NCBI GenBank assembly: GCA_005888435.1
Contig: VAXO01000026.1
Coordinates: 1 to 63,756 of the forward strand
Length of the DNA stretch: 63,756 nucleotides
Direction of reading: 5' to 3'
Origin: Actinomycetota bacterium
GTDB taxonomy: Bacteria > Actinomycetota > Thermoleophilia > Gaiellales > Gaiellaceae
Shown: piece by piece, positions 62,995 to 63,756 of the stretch
Position numbering within the stretch: the stretch's first letter is position 1
Layout: each line of letters begins with the position of its first letter
Position numbers and translations under genes: made by a program
The notes under the pieces: model-generated
What the model was told of the DNA's origin: nothing
What the model saw: the letters and a program-made list of their open reading frames with translations, nothing else
The model's database searches: none

Positions 62995-63756
62995 CCGCTC
63001 AGCCGCCGCGCCGCCTCTTCGGGCGGCAGGGTGTTCACGAAGATCCCGGCGCCGAGCTCGAGGCCGGCGAGGATCGTCAGGCGCGGGAGCAGGACGAGGC
63101 GCCAGTCACGCTCGTCGTGCTCGAGCCAGGCGTTGAGCGGCACGGGGCCCTCGACGGTGTGCAGTCGACGGACAACGTCGACGAGCAACTGCAGCGCCGG
63201 CGCGACCAGCTCGCTCTCGACGCCGGCCGGATCCGGTGCCGCAGGCGCGATCACCGTCTCGTAGGGGAGGCGGCTCGCCCACGGGCAGCCGACGACGAGC
63301 CCGTCCTTCGCCGCGAACTCCTCGAGGCGCGGGCGCGTGCGCGCGGGCGGCGGCTCCGGCAGCCAGACGAGCTGCGAGTGCGAGTGCGGCAGGCTCGAGC
63401 CGGCCTCGCGGCCCTCGTTCACGAGTGCGTGCACGTAGCCGGGGTGCGCGGCGGCGCGGCGCCGCCAGGCCTCAGCGACGAGCTCCGGCTCGTCGTCCTC
63501 GAGCTCTGCGAGCGACCGCACGTGACGCCGGCTGTGGACGACGACCTCCTGGCGCTCGAGCGCCGGATACAGGTTGGGCACGACCCGCACGAGCCAGTCG
63601 CCCTCCTCCGGCAGCACGAGCGTCTGCGGCGGCGTCATCTCCTCGTGCCCGGCGCAGAACGGACATGTCGCGAGCTCTTCGGGCGTCGGCGGATCGAGCG
63701 TTGCGCGTGCGGCCCCGGGTCGCTTCGCCCGCCCGGGGGCGATCACGGCAATGCGG
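62991..63756 (-). CDS. galT: Galactose-1-phosphate uridylyltransferase-like (GalT/HIT superfamily), 5' end outside window
   Basis: At least 255 residues of a GalT-like nucleotidyltransferase. N-terminal VIAPGRAKRPGAAR continues the frame to the window edge, so the tracked GTG start is internal and the gene is partial. Zinc/active-site features: CPFCAGHE, VRVVPNLYPAL, VVVHSRRHVRSL, LVNEGREAGSSLPHSHSQLVWLP with the catalytic HxHxQ. Substrate may be another sugar-1-phosphate, since bacterial relatives vary. Its stop overlaps the MerR-like gene by four bases (convergent). Confidence 0.85.
   Translation of the reverse strand, partial: RIAVIAPGRAKRPGAARATLDPPTPEELATCPFCAGHEEMTPPQTLVLPEEGDWLVRVVPNLYPALERQEVVVHSRRHVRSLAELEDDEPELVAEAWRRRAAAHPGYVHALVNEGREAGSSLPHSHSQLVWLPEPPPARTRPRLEEFAAKDGLVVGCPWASRLPYETVIAPAAPDPAGVESELVAPALQLLVDVVRRLHTVEGPVPLNAWLEHDERDWRLVLLPRLTILAGLELGAGIFVNTLPPEEAARRLSG

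Overview
The window is a GC-rich bacterial chromosome segment dominated by GTG starts and 4-base GTGA/ATGA gene overlaps. It contains a replication-origin neighbourhood: parB, parA, rsmG, jag, yidC, yidD, rnpA and rpmH on the minus strand diverge from dnaA, dnaN, recF, a DciA-like gene, gyrB and gyrA on the plus strand. Gene content (TreT trehalose synthase, class E sortase, MqnP-like prenyltransferase, fused electron-transfer flavoprotein, PKD/YkuD transpeptidase) and base composition suggest Actinomycetota, probably a deep lineage such as Thermoleophilia. That placement is inference from content; no phylogeny was run.

Layout. 1-6 kb (minus): partial ftsH, then an overlapping run pncA, pncB, DUF1385, M20 peptidase and tryptophan 2,3-dioxygenase, i.e. 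NAD and tryptophan metabolism. 6-13 kb: rarA, a phosphoesterase, a fused ETF with an alpha/beta hydrolase, arginase, a single-domain response regulator, tRNA-Phe and an MFS transporter whose end runs antisense through the tRNA. 13-22 kb: a SPOR-like secreted protein, then a tightly overlapping minus-strand run read as ubiA, ccmA, ccmB, ccmC, ccmD, hemX/ccsA, hemA, hemC, hemD, SAM hydrolase and methyltransferase (haem synthesis plus cytochrome c maturation). 22-27 kb: moaB, moaC, a GT20 trehalose-phosphate-synthase-like gene, treT, an RsbW-like anti-sigma factor behind a SigB-type promoter, and a DegP/HtrA protease. 27.5-47 kb is envelope-oriented: a histidine kinase/response regulator pair, an M28-like membrane protein, class E sortase, moeA, four glycosyltransferase or polytopic membrane genes, a class A PBP, MscS, a metallo-beta-lactamase-fold hydrolase, a PIG-V-like protein, HAD and CPBP proteins, an L,D-transpeptidase and a lipoprotein. 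46.7-48.5 kb: chorismate mutase, bifunctional nuclease, CBS protein, tRNA-Ile. 48.6-63.7 kb: the origin block, a MerR-like gene and a partial galT-like gene.

Regulatory and structural features. A dispersed intergenic element of about 60 bp made of two short hairpins occurs at least six times, with one degenerate copy, often starting exactly at a stop codon. The gyrB leader is a terminator-like hairpin plus six T placed between a -10 box and the ATG. At least two well-conserved genes (recF and a GT4 glycosyltransferase) have no ATG/GTG/TTG at the expected N-terminus and appear to start at CTG. A broken LAGLIDADG homing-endonuclease remnant lies between the histidine kinase and degP. No insertion sequence, CRISPR array or prophage was seen; most of the window reads as core chromosome. 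There is no gene-free stretch above 300 bp; the longest are the rpmH-dnaA spacer (278 bp), the CBS/tRNA-Ile region and the spacer upstream of the nuclease gene.
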